A DNA stretch of 64,000 bases from Zygnema cylindricum (taxonomy: Eukaryota; Streptophyta; Zygnematophyceae; Zygnematales; Zygnemataceae). The notes under the pieces were generated by a model, which had not been told where the DNA came from, did not search any database, and saw only the letters and a program-made list of their open reading frames with translations. Location of the stretch: positions 197,556 through 261,555 of the forward strand of contig JBBHKE010000488.1 in the NCBI GenBank assembly GCA_037447655.1, in the 5' to 3' direction. Shown here one piece after another: positions 21,601 to 32,716 of the stretch (position 1 is its first letter; the number at the start of each line of letters is the position of its first letter). A program made the position numbers and the translations under genes.

Positions 21601-23064
21601 GACCGAAAACCGATCGGATGTAAGTGGGTGTTTAAACTTAAATTAAACCCGGATAATACCATTGAGAGGTACAAAGCTAGGTTAGTTGCAAAAGGTTATA
21701 CACAGAAAGAGGGGATAGACTACGAAGAAACCTTTGCACCTGTAGTCAGATTTCCTTCTGTTAGAATCCTTTTAAGTATAGCCGCAGCGGAGGATATGGA
21801 AATCCACCAGATGGATATTAAAACTGCCTTTTTGCACGGAGAGTTGGAAGAAGAAATTTACATGAGGCAACCGGAAGGATTCGTGGAAAGTGGGGAAGAA
21901 AACAAAGTTTGCAAACTGATAAAATCACTCTATGGGCTTAAGCAAGCCCCGCGACAGTGGAATATAAAGCTCGACGAATTTCTGACCGGTTTGGGGTATA
22001 TCAGAATTAGTTCAGATCACTCTATATATTTATTTGAGGATGAGAATGGAGTGATATTTATTGCTATTTATGTGGATGATTTGTTGGTCTTAAGCAAGTC
22101 CTTAGATAAAATTAACAAACTAAAACGGGATCTTAGAAGCAGTTTTGATATGAAAGATCTTGGCGAAGCAAAGTACATTTTGGGAATTCAGATGGAGAGA
22201 GATAGAGGGAATAGAATTATAAGACTCACTCAAAAAAAAGCAATCGGTAATATGCTAGAAAAATTTCAAATGGAGAAAGCAAACGGATGTACTACTCCCA
22301 TGGATTTGAAGAAAGTGAGTGAGGGGAGTGAAGAGGGAGGAATATTCATCATTAATGATGAGATGGACGAGATAGAAAGAAAATTTATGGAAAATATCCC
22401 TTATCGGCAGATTGTAGGCAGTTTAATTTATTTTATGAACTGTACCCGTCCGGATATAGCTGCAGCTGTAGGTGTCCTTAGTAGAAATCTAAATGAACCA
22501 AGAAAGAGAGATTGGGAGGCTGCCAAAAGGGTGATGAGGTATCTGGTGGGGACAAGGGAATTATGGTTGCATTTGGGAGGGGAGCACACTGACATCACCA
22601 CTTGGAGTGATGCCAGTTATGGAGATGTGCCTTTAAGGAGGTGTACGACTGGATATGTGTTGCAAATTGGATCCGGTGCATGTTGTTGGAGTAGCAAGCA
22701 ACAAAAAGTTGTTGCTCAGTCCACTATGGAGGCTGAATACATGGCTTCCTGTGCTGCCACCAAATAATTAATGTGGGTTAAATCTCTTCTTGAAGAACTT
22801 GGGTTCATGACGTCTCGAACTCAAAATGTTTTTTGTGATAATCAAGCTGCTATCTCAATTGCAGCTAATCCGAAACATCACTTCAAAGCTAAGCATATGG
22901 ATATTAGACTAAGCTTTGTCAGAGAGAAGGTAGAAAATAAAATTATTAAACTGGTTCATAAAACTGATAGAGAAATGATTGCAGACATGATGACAAAAGC
23001 AGTGCCTTCCCCTAAGTTGATTTATTGCAGAGAAAACTGTGGATTAAAATTGAAAAGTGACTAA
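18652..23064 (+). pseudogene. Single-frame gag-pol polyprotein of the inner copia element with three nonsense codons
   Basis: One frame of 1470 codons runs from an ATG that lies inside the PBS (18652) to TGA/TAA-type termination at 23064. An upstream in-frame ATG at 18628 is within the LTR. Order: gag, CCHC knuckle CHFCKKPGHYMADC (19579-19620), protease WIIDSGASMHMC (about 19850), pre-integrase FWHKRLGHVHLDRL, integrase (SDNGKEYTS, PEQNGVAERVNRTL), RT (MDIKTAFLHGELEEEIYM, SLYGLKQAPRQW, YVDDLLVLS) and RNase H (STMEAEYMAS). In-frame stops: TAG at 19315, TAA at 20074 and TAA at 22765, each where glutamine is expected. Without them the frame would be open throughout; the separate open parts are 18652-19317, 19339-20076, 20185-22767 and 22771-23064. 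Confidence 0.93.
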
Positions 23065-23077
23065 GAATTAAGGGGAG

Positions 23078-23961
23078 TGTTAAAAAGAGGTAATGAATAG
23101 TTCACTTCCCTATTTTAGTTTTGTTTTAAGAAAGAGAGTAAGGATCAAAGGCGCGCCATGGCTGCCGCCATATTTAGAAAGTGGCAGTTTTTGCAGTTAA
23201 GGGTATTTTGGCTAAAATTATGCCTAGGTCTAGATTTGAACCTGTGACCCCTGAGTTCAGCCTACGCCTTAACCATTAAGGCGTTACGAAACGATACACC
23301 TGACGGGTTTCCTAAATATATAAATATTTACGAAACAGCTAATTAACAGTAGACTAACCAAAATGAGCAATTTCTGCATGTACGCGAATCTGAACCATGT
23401 AAAATATGTTTTGATCGGACGGCCGGCATTATAGCCGCCACGCGAAGTGAGCTTTTCGGCGGCATACGGATATAGCGTCACGCGGTGCCACGCGGCGCCA
23501 CATTATTTGATATCGGAGAAGATGGGAGGAGGAACCATGGCTTCCGATATGACAGGTGTCACCTTGTAGACCTTGTCGTACAATAGTTGTACAATAAGTA
23601 CATCGCCCATTGTACCTTCTTGTACTTTATAGTGTTCCTATTGGACTAGGGTTTAATAGTAGGTAGTCGTGAGTAGGCAGACCGAGACTTAGTAATATTT
23701 AGGTACCTCTCTCTCTAAGAGAGCTTGTAACTATAAAGGTCATCTTTGACCAGCCATAACTTACTGCTCGGGTGAGCAAATTCAGTGATTCTTTTTGCGT
23801 TTGACTCAGGGGAGTCTTGTCCTCACAAGGGTGAGAGTGGTCAGAATATTTGTGTGCCTGGGCGGCGCTTATTCAGCGGGAAAGTAGAAGGGGCAAATAT
23901 TATCCTAGAGGCTTTACATAGGCTGCTCATTCTGTGGGTCAATGGAGACCACAGAATTTCA
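23078..23961 (+). repeat. 3' LTR of the inner element
   Basis: 884 bp, same length as the 5' LTR; preceded by the polypurine tract and followed by GAATT. Confidence 0.95.
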
Positions 23962-23966
23962 GAATT

Positions 23967-24438
23967 GATGCCTTATCCCCCAATTCTTACAATACCCCTC
24001 AAAAACAACAAACTCCCCTCCATTGTCCGAACGAATGGACTTAAGCTTCTTATCAATTTGCCTATCGGCCATCACATGCCATTTTTTATATTTTTCAAAT
24101 GCATCCGATTTCTTTTTCAATTAATACACCCATGACTTCTGAGAGAAGTCATCAACAATTTCCAAAGTATACTTATTACCTCCAATTGTCTCGGGTTTAA
24201 TGTGTCCACAAAGATCGATGTGGAGAACCTCCAAATGACTTTGAGCTCGATGCTTGATGTCTTTATTCGGATGGGATTTCCGAATTTGACGTCCTTTGCT
24301 ACATCCTCCGCATCCGTTCACCTTCTCACCGGATGCAAGGTCCAAACCCCTCACCGAAGAATGACGAATCATCTTCTTCAAACTTACCTCGGATGTGTGA
24401 CACATCCGATGATGCCATAAGGTAAGATCACCTTTCAA
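23967..24438 (-). pseudogene. Integrase N-terminal part of the outer element (5' side of the nested insertion)
   Basis: Contains LTLWHHRMCHTSE and the zinc-binding GCGGCSKGRQ, then the integrase core start (DDFSQKSW) and RSDNGGEF, ending at the GAATT target site inside the codons for the HQF motif. A frame break lies near 24121. Confidence 0.85.
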
Positions 24439-24634
24439 CTCTCAAATTTGATGTGAAATTCCTTCGGTGGGAACTTTAGATTTCGGCCTCCTCCATAAGA
24501 GCCGACTATGATTTGCATCCGTTACAACTCCTTCTCCAATAACATTCCCCTTCTCATTCCAAATATCGATAGATTGATCACCTCTCGCAAGTAAGCTTCC
24601 ACCACTCTTTTGGATTTGTGGAACGCTTAACAAA

Positions 24635-26209
24635 TTAACCCAAACCGTCCCGAATATAAAGTGTATTTTGAAGACGATACTCTGTGGATTTCTCTTTCCA
24701 ATTATTATCCCATGAAAGAAGATCAAGCCGAACCGTGCCGACCGTACCAACCGAAATGACATGGTCGCTTGCAACCGTAATAAACTTTGGAACCGTGAGT
24801 TCCCTCATATCATTGAACAAGGTAGCATCCGTGCAAACATGGTGAGATGCCCCCGTATCAATAATCCACTCTTTCTCCAAATTTCCTCCACTACTTACCG
24901 AATCAAAGGTAAGGTTAAGAACCGGAAAATCATCATTGGTTTCATTACCATAATCAAAGTAATTTGCATTATCATAACCACAACCTCCACCGCGGCCTCC
25001 TCCTCGGCCGCCACCTCGGGCGCCTCTATCACCTCGTCTACCCCCTCTTCCACTTCCGGAATCTCCACTCCTTGCATAACATTGAGGGATCGTATGCCCC
25101 CAGTTACCTAAAAAATGACATTGATTATCCTTATTTAGACAAGATGAAGACAAATGTCCAAGCCGGTTACACTGGAAGCATGTCACACTGGAAAGATCCA
25201 AAGGGACCTTCGGTGGACGACCTTGATCCCTCTTGTTGCCTCGGCCGCCACCACCACCTCTCGCGCCACCTCCTCTACCACCTCCTCTACCACCGGCATA
25301 GTTAAGATCCGGGGTTTCGAGAGTAGTAGAGTTGAGAACTCCTTCTCCTCCACTTGAAGAAGCCGATGGAGTTCCCTCCGACATTTTGATAAAATTGACA
25401 GTGAATCCGAAGGTGTTATCCGCCTTCACTCGTAAAATGGCTTTAAGATGCGAAAGCCTCTCCGGTAAATCATTAAGAAAACCGCTTAACTTATCCGCAT
25501 CCAAGATAACTCGGCCATTGTTGATTAATTGCTCGAGTATAATATTGAAACACTTCACGGCATCATCCATCAATTCATTTGACTTGATTTTAAAATTCAT
25601 AAAGTCCGTATAAACATATTGACCCTTGTTCTCAACGCCTTTCTCATATTGCTCCTCAAGTGCTTGCCAACACTCATGGGCCGTGCTGTGAGCAAGGAAA
25701 TGATCAAGCACGGAAGAAGTGCAATTTTTCATCAAACTGGTTGTTGCCGCAATATCCTTCAACCTCCATTGAGCACGTGCCTTACTCTCGAGTGGCATTT
25801 TCTCTTCTCCGTTGACAATTCTCCAAAGCTTCTTGAGAATAAGTTGGCCTGAAATAAACTTCTTCCAAACGGCATAATTGGAACCATTAAAGGCCACGGA
25901 TTTCCCCGACATATTATAATTTTCTTCGTTTTCCAATCCTTTGTCAAACTCAGACTCTTCTTCTTCTATCTTCGACTTTCCCTTCCTAATCCTCTCTTTT
26001 CTCTCACTCTCATTAGCTCCTCCAATAAATGGATCGGTAGCCGAAAAGGAAGTGTTTTCTTTGCTCTCACTCGGTTGAGTTTGAAAACGGGAATCTACAT
26101 ATCTCATAAGTGTATCAAGCATTTCTTCAAATTTTCTCTCTGTATTTCGAGTCTCCTCAAATTGAGAATCCGAAAAACTGAACTCTCTTGCTCTCTCCAA
26201 AGTCGACAT
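24635..26209 (-). pseudogene. gag-protease of the outer copia element
   Basis: An open frame of 524 codons from MSTLERARE. Order: gag core (WRLKDIAATTSLM, HECWQALEEQYE), Gly/Arg-rich hinge, knuckles CFQCNRLGHLSSSC and a damaged second one (CHFLGNWGHTIPQC, Cys replaced by Leu), then the protease motif DTGASHHVCTD. The frame breaks in the pre-integrase region near 24640 and again by a TGA near 24440. Kept as a pseudogene because the downstream pol is broken. Confidence 0.85.
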
Positions 26210-26280
26210 GGGGGAAGGAGTATTTTTTTCCTCCCCATGTGCTCTCTCTCTATCTCCGAAGCACTAGGTCCGATACCAAT

Positions 26281-26936
26281 TGTAAGATCTTGAGCAAAAG
26301 ACATTCACTCGAAATAATTCACAAAACAAAAATCATTTACACAGCGGAAGCCCATAAAAGGCAAGAGGAATATTCAGCCAAAAAGATTTATAAGTGTTCT
26401 GGGCCGAAGCCTCTTTACATCATCTCTCTTCTCTGTTCTCTCTCTTCTCTCTCCTCTTTAAATTATCTCTTACACCAAGATTAATCCTCTATGATTCAAT
26501 CATATAAGATTCAATATCGAATACCTTGCAGATGTACATTGCTGCCTATATACTCGTTACTCTGCACTAAGAGACAACAAGGTAAGACAAGCAGAACTTA
26601 GCGTAGCGACGAAGTCTGTCCCGAGCTGATTGTGCACTCTTCAATGAAAGTTCCACGAAAGAAGGCGCACGCGCTTTCTTCCTTCGAAACATCTAACTCC
26701 AAACATTGACTTTACACGTGTTACTTCACGAACACACCTGCACGCAAATTGAAACACCAGCGCTCTAAAACAAAAAGTGACGCGAAACGAAATATAACAT
26801 TTCGTTCGCGGATATCAAAAGTACCGTCGCGAAACGACGTAGTACTTTTTCTATGATGATGCGACACTTCGCGTCAAGCAAACAAATGTTGGTATGACGC
26901 TTCGCGAAATGTCGCGAAAACGACAATAACCCAACA
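26281..26936 (-). repeat. 5' LTR of the outer copia element
   Basis: 656 bp. On the minus strand it runs TGTTGGGTTATTGTCG ... AAGATCTTACA. It is clearly homologous to 14676-15321 with scattered substitutions and small indels, more than separate the inner LTRs. Confidence 0.88.
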
Positions 26937-26974
26937 TTTCTTTGATTGTAGTTCAGCGGCTTAATATTTGATAG

Positions 26975-28055
26975 TCAATATTAAAAGGGAATTGATCATG
27001 ATAGTGAGTGTTTTGGTTGCGCACAGTCACTTACGTCACTTTGTCAAAATTTGTACGTTTGAAGAATATATTAGTACAAATAAAGTACTGTTGAGTACAA
27101 ATTTGACGGTCAATCGGTTGGATGACTTTCAAAATATTGTTTCAACCGCTTAAAATTTTGCCGCGCTTGCAGACGTCGACCGTCATAATAAAATTAGCAA
27201 TTCACACGCCAACGAACGTTTACGGTAACAAAACTGCGGTAACCACATGTAAATAAAAGTGTTGCACACAGTCACTTTTTGTCTTTACGTGAGTTTCACG
27301 GTGAAAGCTGCAAAATTGAAATTTAATTGTCTAAGTGTGTCTTTGAACTTAGAGGCAAAGTGAAACGAAACCTCTTTAAACTAAAGTATTGTAAGTCTTG
27401 TACATAAATATTAAAACGCACGAAACGAAATAAAATTTGTATACTATAATAAAACGAACCGGCTTAAAAATATCAATTGAAATTAAATGAAAAAAATGGG
27501 CGTCGTCACATGCAACGTAATCGAGCCACACTATCTACGAATCAACATTATTAAATAAACAGCATAATTTTGTTTCATGCGTTTTAATACTTCCTTACAA
27601 AACTTACAGTATTTCAGTTTAGTTTAAAGAGGTTTCGTTTCAATTTGCGTCTAAGTTCAATGTAACGCTTAAACGATTAAATTTCAATTTTGTGGCTAAG
27701 TGCTCTCACCGTGGAGCTCACGTAAAGACAAAACGTGACTGTCTGCAACACTTTTATTTACATGTGGTTGCCGCACTTTCATTTACATGTGGTTGCCGCA
27801 GTTTTGTTACCGTAAACGTTCGTCGGCGTGTGAATTGCTAATTTTATTATGACGGTCGACCTCCGCAAGCGTGGCAAAATTTTAAGCGGTTGAAACAATA
27901 TTTTGAAAGTCATCCAACTGATTAACCGTCAAATTTGTACTCAACGGTACTTTATTTGTATTAGTATGTACTTCAAACGTACAATTTTTGACAAAGTGAC
28001 GTAAGTGACTGTGCGCAACCAAAAGAGTCAGAGTCATGATCAATTCCGTATTAAA
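26975..28055. repeat. 1.1-kb foldback (long inverted repeat)
   Basis: The left arm (about 26975-27440) and right arm (about 27570-28055) are inverted copies with moderate divergence, separated by a loop of about 130 bp. Shared blocks include GTTGCGCACAGTCACTTACG, CCGTAAACGTTCG and TTTAAAGAGGTTTCGTTTC. The two 60-codon frames read from opposite arms (both with VAHSHLRHFVK) merely reflect the palindrome. It resembles foldback-type elements; no transposase present and no target duplication established. Confidence 0.85.
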
Positions 28056-28144
28056 ATCACATTTTCGGTTAATCATTAAATAACGTATAAATTATTTACG
28101 GAATTGTAGTCGAAGACGAGAATCCCAGTACGATATAGCGTGTA

Positions 28145-28300
28145 TCGCTAACAGCGTTATTGGCGAAAATACACGGCAGAGATACACGAAGTAGCGTACA
28201 ATACGTGCCAATAAACACGGCAGAGATGCACGAAGTACCGTACAATAAGTGCCAATAAACACGGCAACGGTAGAGATGGAAGAATTATCCTACAATACGT
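28145..28300 (+). repeat. About 43-bp degenerate tandem repeat
   Basis: Three units of the type ACACGGCAGAGATACACGAA...GTACAATACGTGCCAATAA, the third with a small insertion, lie between the foldback and the hAT-like element. Confidence 0.75.
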
Positions 28301-28334
28301 CATAGTCAAACGCAAAACGGTTAGGACTTAGGAG

Positions 28335-29187
28335 CATAGTTCAAAAACATAGTTGTTCACGGCGTTTAGTGCGAACGATTTAATCGCGACGAATTATACG
28401 TAACAAACGCATTGAACCTTTTGAAAAAATCTTAAAAATCGTTAATGAATTTTCGTCCGTACTATCCCGTACATGTAAACAAAAATAGATTTCACATATA
28501 CCGCAGTTTGTACCATTTTCGTACATTTTCCGTATCTTTTCGTAATAGTCCGTACATTTTTGGTACAATTTCGTACATTTACGTAAAATTCTGTTCAGTT
28601 TACCGGACAGAAAGTACTACGAAGTGCAACGTTTCTTTTCGTCAGATTTCGTACATTTACCGTACAAAACCGTACAGCTATCGTAAAATAGTGTACAGTT
28701 TCCGTGAATTAGCCGTTCAGTTTACCGGACAGAAAGTACTTCGCGTTTTTTTCCGATTTATTTAAAAGTCACGAATTATACGTTTTAATCGGAAAAAAGG
28801 AAAAAATAGCGCGATTTGAACAACTATGTCCAAAAGTAGGTAACCGTACGCCCATACAATATGCCTATTGTATGCAAAACATACAATATGGCCTTACGAC
28901 CCATATTGTATTAGCGGCAAAATGAAATAATATAGTAACACGGTTGAGTTGCACATGGATCGATAGAGAATTAAACGTCATGTCTTTATTTAAAAAAAAA
29001 ATCGGACAAAAAAATATTTTTCTGTGAGTTTTGAGCGACTTTTTATTTAAACTGTCAGATTCGGAAGATCGGACGGTCGCTGATGAAAGTAGCGATCTAA
29101 GAAGATCACATGGAAAGCCCGTAACACAACTTACGCTAAAGGCGACCTACAAAAGGCCTACCAAAAAACGCCTACTTTTGAACTATG
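28335..29187. mobile_element. hAT-like non-autonomous element, 853 bp
   Basis: Starts CATAGTTCAAAAAC and ends CCTACTTTTGAACTATG, the same termini as the MITE at 14221-14481, with an 8-bp imperfect target duplication (CTTAGGAG 28327-28334, GTTAGGAG 29188-29195). The right part (from about 28832) matches the smaller MITE; the left part adds a block rich in TTCGTACATTT motifs. No transposase. Confidence 0.75.
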
Positions 29188-29800
29188 GTTAGGAGCTCTA
29201 TATCGTGTTATACGCAATAAGAACATTTACCTAATAATACGCTTATAGTATGGAGTATCATCATTTAGTGTTTCTATACCTTTTCGTACATTAAAACAAT
29301 GCAATGCGTACGATACGGAGAACGCACTAATATATGGTGTATGAAATCTGGTCCATATTGAGAGCTGTCCCCTTCCCTCCTGTTTCCTCTTTCCAATTCT
29401 GCCGTAGAACGCGGTAAGTGTTTCGCACTTTATGTAGATACGCAGTCTATTCTCTTTCTCAGTGTTTACTTTGAGTGAAATGCTCGCCCTGAATTTGTTC
29501 AAAAAGTTGTATGTACATTTATACATAACATTTATACTCTTCCTCTCCCTATATTTCTCCTTCTCCTTCTCCTTCTTCTTCCTCCTCCTGCTCTTTCTAC
29601 CTTCATAATTCGCGCCCAATTCTCATTTTTGTGCGCTCTATGGCTGCCTCTCCTCCTCTCTTCCGAAGGATTTCCTTAGTTTCGTAGGATTTTTTAGGAC
29701 ACACAACGAAAAACAAATTAAAAATAATAATTATATAATGACCTAGTAATTTTCTTTAAAAGACCGCTGACAGCCTGACAGTTGACAATGTTTTGCTGCT

Positions 29801-29803
<3 letters not shown>

Positions 29804-29885
<82 letters not shown>

Positions 29886-30216
29886 TCCCTCTCCCTCTCC
29901 CTCTCCCTCTCCCCCCTCTCCCCCCTCTCCCTCTCCCCCCTCTCCCTCCCCCCCCCCTCCCCCTCACCCCCCCCTCTCCCTCCCCCTCCCCCTCCCCCTC
30001 ACCCCCCCTCTCCCTCCCCCTCCCCCCCCCTCCCCCCCCTCCCCCTCCCCCTCCCCCTCCCCCCCCTCCCCCTCCCCCTCCCCCTCCCCCCCCTCCCCCT
30101 CCCCCCCCCCTCCCCCTCCCCCTCCCCCTCCCCCTCTCCCTCTCCCTCTCCCTCTCCCTCTCCCTCTCCCTCTCCCTCTCCCTCTCCCTCTCCCTCTCCC
30201 TCTCCCTCTCCCTCTC
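29804..30216 (+). repeat. (CT)n, (CCCTCT)n and C-rich polypyrimidine tract
   Basis: About 75 bp of pure (CT)n, then hexamer CCCTCT repeats, then runs of C4-C10 with T, then CCCTCT again. Strand-asymmetric and mirror-symmetric, so triplex (H-DNA) and, on the G strand, quadruplex formation are plausible. All long reading frames here (Leu-Ser, Pro-Ser, Arg-Glu, Gly repeats) are artefacts of the repeat. Confidence 0.95.
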
Positions 30217-30655
30217 TCGTTTTCTTTTTTTGCAGCAGCACTGTTCCACTTTCTTCCTTTTTCAGATTTTCTTATAGTTTTCAGTTTCAATTATCCTCAG
30301 TTTAATCATCCAATGCTCAATTTTCCCCCTTACCCTCCAACTCTCCCTTTTTCTTCCTTTACTGCTTAACTACTTTCTCCTTTACTTCTTCTTGTTATGT
30401 TTGAATCCTCTCCTTCTTTATTGCTATCTCTCCTCTCCCTACCCCTCTCCCCATCCTTCGCGCTTACGCGTCTTCCTTCTTCCTTTTTCCTCTCCTTCTC
30501 CTTCTCCTTCTCCCTTTCCTTCTCCTTCTCCTTCTCCTTCTCCTTTTCCTCTTCCTTCTCCTACCATTCTCATTCCTACTCGTTTCCGCATCTTCCCTCT
30601 CTTCTCTCTCTACTTTCCTACCTTCCTCCTTGCAGAAATTTTCAGCAAATGGAAG
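30217..30655 (+). other. Pyrimidine-rich leader before the divergent CG-1 gene
   Basis: CTTCTC/TTTCC-rich DNA, about 440 bp, with no recognisable gene. It could be 5' UTR or intron of the unit starting at 30656. Confidence 0.4.
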
Positions 30656-32716
30656 ATGAACTTCAATGTTCCTCCTCTCCAGGTCGGCACTCAAAAATCT
30701 TCCAAATCAAATTTGTGCGACAAAGCAAAATCAAAAAGGCTGGATAACGAGGAGATTTTATACGCATTAAAGAATTTCAAAAATCTTGGTTTTGTGTTGA
30801 ATACGACTACATCTGTAGTTCCAGAAAGTAAGTCTTGTAAATGAAGAAAATATATTTCTTGCGTACCGTTATGTTTCACCACTATTAGTGTCGCATACTC
30901 TTTATGTTTATAATTTTCTAAGAATAATTAGTTGCTTGTTTCATAGCCATTGACTATCATTGAATTTATTTAATTTCAAGAAATTGCACCAATATTTGTG
31001 TGGACTAGCTTTTTATAAGAGCAAATAGAACTGGCAGACACAAACTACACTAAAAATGGTGGTAGCTATATATTTCAGACTCCTGATTGTTAAATCCACT
31101 TTTATGTGAAAGTTCTGTCAACTTTTTATATGCACTACACGGTGAATCGCTTTTAGCAATAAGAAGTAATTAGCATTAGGACTGTTTTAGAGTTCCATGA
31201 TTTTCTTTCCGGTTCAAATGACGTTGAAAATTTTGAACCGCTTAAAAGTTAGCGTTAAGAACAAAAATATTAGTGTTATTAACGCTACTTTATGTTCAGA
31301 GACCAAAAAGAACCGGGACCGAATTAGTGTTGTCAAAGCTAATGACTTTCAACCTCACTATTGATGGTAAACATAGTGGTGTTGATCAGCAGTTGCAGAA
31401 CGATTGTATCAATTGAGAAATATGTAGTGTTGTTTGCTAGAAAGTGTGATTCACTATTACCATTTTCTTAATAAGTAGATCTGGACAGTGTCAGCTGATT
31501 GTTCTGCTTGAGAAATTTGACAAGTGTCAAGTTGACAAAAAAACATGAAGTTTTGAGGGAATTTAAAAGTCAAGGCTGGTGTTGCAGGCGGAAAGCTTTA
31601 TTTTTATGACGCGAACTGTACTTCATTTTGCAACGAGCCTGTTTGGAAAGAGACTCGGGAAACACAAATTCACCATCCACCTCATCGGAATATTGAGGCA
31701 AGCGATTCCAAGGCAAGTTTCCTTAACATAATTACTTCAAACTAGACGGGGCACCACTTGTTGCCCACTGTTGTCTGCAAATGTTTTGTGTTTACCAGAC
31801 CTTCGAAGTTTTGCCCTCTGTTTTGTGCTTATAAGCTTTTGCTTTTTGTCCGTGGTGGTTTCAAAGTGATGCACATTTTCAATCTCCAAATATATTGTTT
31901 TGATATTCAGTTGAACGAGTTCGCACTTGGCCGTTCTATTGAGTTGTCAGCAATTATTCAAGGGCAGTGTAGTTATTTCCAGTTGATAATGCGCGAATAC
32001 TGGTCTTTTAATTGTTGTTTCTTGTTGGTTTTTTTGCTGGTCAGATCTTTGGAACAAAAGTGATTGAAAGCTGTTTATGGAACGGAAAAGAAATGACGGC
32101 TGGTTGCACCAACAATATCAATTCTGGTTGCCGGCAGATAATTCAACTGGAGAGTATGTGTGAAATAACTTGTTACGCATGGTTTTTTTTGTTAGTTTAC
32201 TGATGATGTTTCCCTTCCAAATTTGAATTTAACTTTTCGATAAGGTTTGTGAACAATTTATGGTATCAACAGTGTCCTCTTAAAAATGTATGAAAAGAAC
32301 AAGCTGAGAAGGTCAGGAAGGAGGATTATAGATGGCACCAGAATCACAATGGTGGTAAAACAAGAAGTTTGTTGCAGTAGAAAAGAATAGGTACTGTGAA
32401 CTAGAAAAACATTTCAAATTCAAAGAAAACATGACGTGAAATAGAAGAGTCAACAATCGGATAGGTGATGACAAAAAGGAAAGTAGGGATTTTAGGAAAG
32501 ACGGGAGAACCTGTGAAAATTATGAGCCACACATTTTCGTTTCCGATGTTTTCTTCTTGTAAATAAACTGATCAAGATTTTATGAAAAGCTATTTCATAT
32601 TGAAGGCAAACTTTAGTTCATACATGTAAAACACTGAACTTTTGCTAAAATTTAAGTTGTGTACGTATTGCAGGTGCACGGTCGTACTCGTTCATTACCT
32701 CAAAACACCTTTGGAG
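30656..32716 (+). CDS. Divergent CG-1 (CAMTA-like) domain gene, plus-strand unit
   Basis: Four exons match the exon pattern of a CG-1 domain: 30656-30827 (MNFNVPPLQ..., ends PE|S), 31588-31712 (SGKLYFYDANCTSF...VWKE, GC donor AAG|GCAAGT), 32045-32157 and 32674-32716 (TVVLVHYLK). Phases fit (1, 0, 2, 0). The last motif is the VLVHY strand that closes CAMTA CG-1 domains. It aligns almost gaplessly with the second domain of the 47-kb gene (first exon 172 nt in both). The basic DNA-contact block and FQRR motif of canonical CG-1 are lost. The Met used as start directly follows an AG, so it may be an acceptor instead and a 5' exon may be missing. Later exons may join at 33151 (phase 0). Confidence 0.65.
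31138..31360. mobile_element. CACCGTG-type MITE (second subfamily) in intron 1
   Basis: Left end CACGGTGAATCGCTTTTAGC after TA; internal blocks GAACCGCTTAAAAGTTAGCG and ATTAACGCTACTTTA are shared with 38712-38937 and 59069-59290. The right border is eroded and only approximate. Confidence 0.55.

Larger units (their letters stand above)
17764..23961 (+). mobile_element. Younger Ty1/copia retrotransposon nested in the outer element (hemivirus-like)
   Basis: Two 884-bp LTRs (17764-18647 and 23078-23961) bound a 4.4-kb internal region with one long reading frame. The target duplication GAATT is present at 17759-17763 and 23962-23966. LTRs differ at about nine or ten positions (roughly 1%), so insertion is recent relative to the host element. 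The PBS matches the anticodon arm, not the 3' end, of initiator tRNA-Met. The polypurine tract AATTAAGGGGAG precedes the 3' LTR. Three nonsense codons disable the frame. Confidence 0.95.
14676..26936 (-). mobile_element. Old Ty1/copia retrotransposon (outer, nested host)
   Basis: Minus-strand element: 5' LTR 26936-26281, PBS TGGTATCGGACC just inside, gag-protease 26209-24635, GAG-pre-integrase and integrase N-part to 23967, then an interruption by the 6.2-kb inner element at 17764-23961. The integrase C-part, RT and RNase H run 17763-15330, followed by the polypurine tract AAGAGGGGGAT and 3' LTR 15321-14676. The coding halves resume at the same codon across the insertion. I see no target duplication at the outer borders (GAAAC against TTTCT), so one border may have been rearranged. 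Confidence 0.92.

Noticed and set aside
18628-23064. Glutamine reassignment of TAA/TAG in the host genome
   Set aside because: All three inner stops are at Gln positions, but the 900-codon GH9 frame uses only CAA/CAG with no in-frame TAR, and the outer element has a TAG at an expected Tyr and TGA stops elsewhere. Mutation explains the data better.
26968-28076. Two similar 60-codon frames (VAHSHLRHFVK) on opposite strands, as a convergent gene pair
   Set aside because: They are the two arms of the foldback palindrome; no wider homology or start context.
29743-30369. Long Arg/Glu/Gly, Leu/Ser and Pro/Ser reading frames over the CT/C tract
   Set aside because: Every frame on both strands is open because the DNA is a simple repeat; no start context, domains or splice logic.
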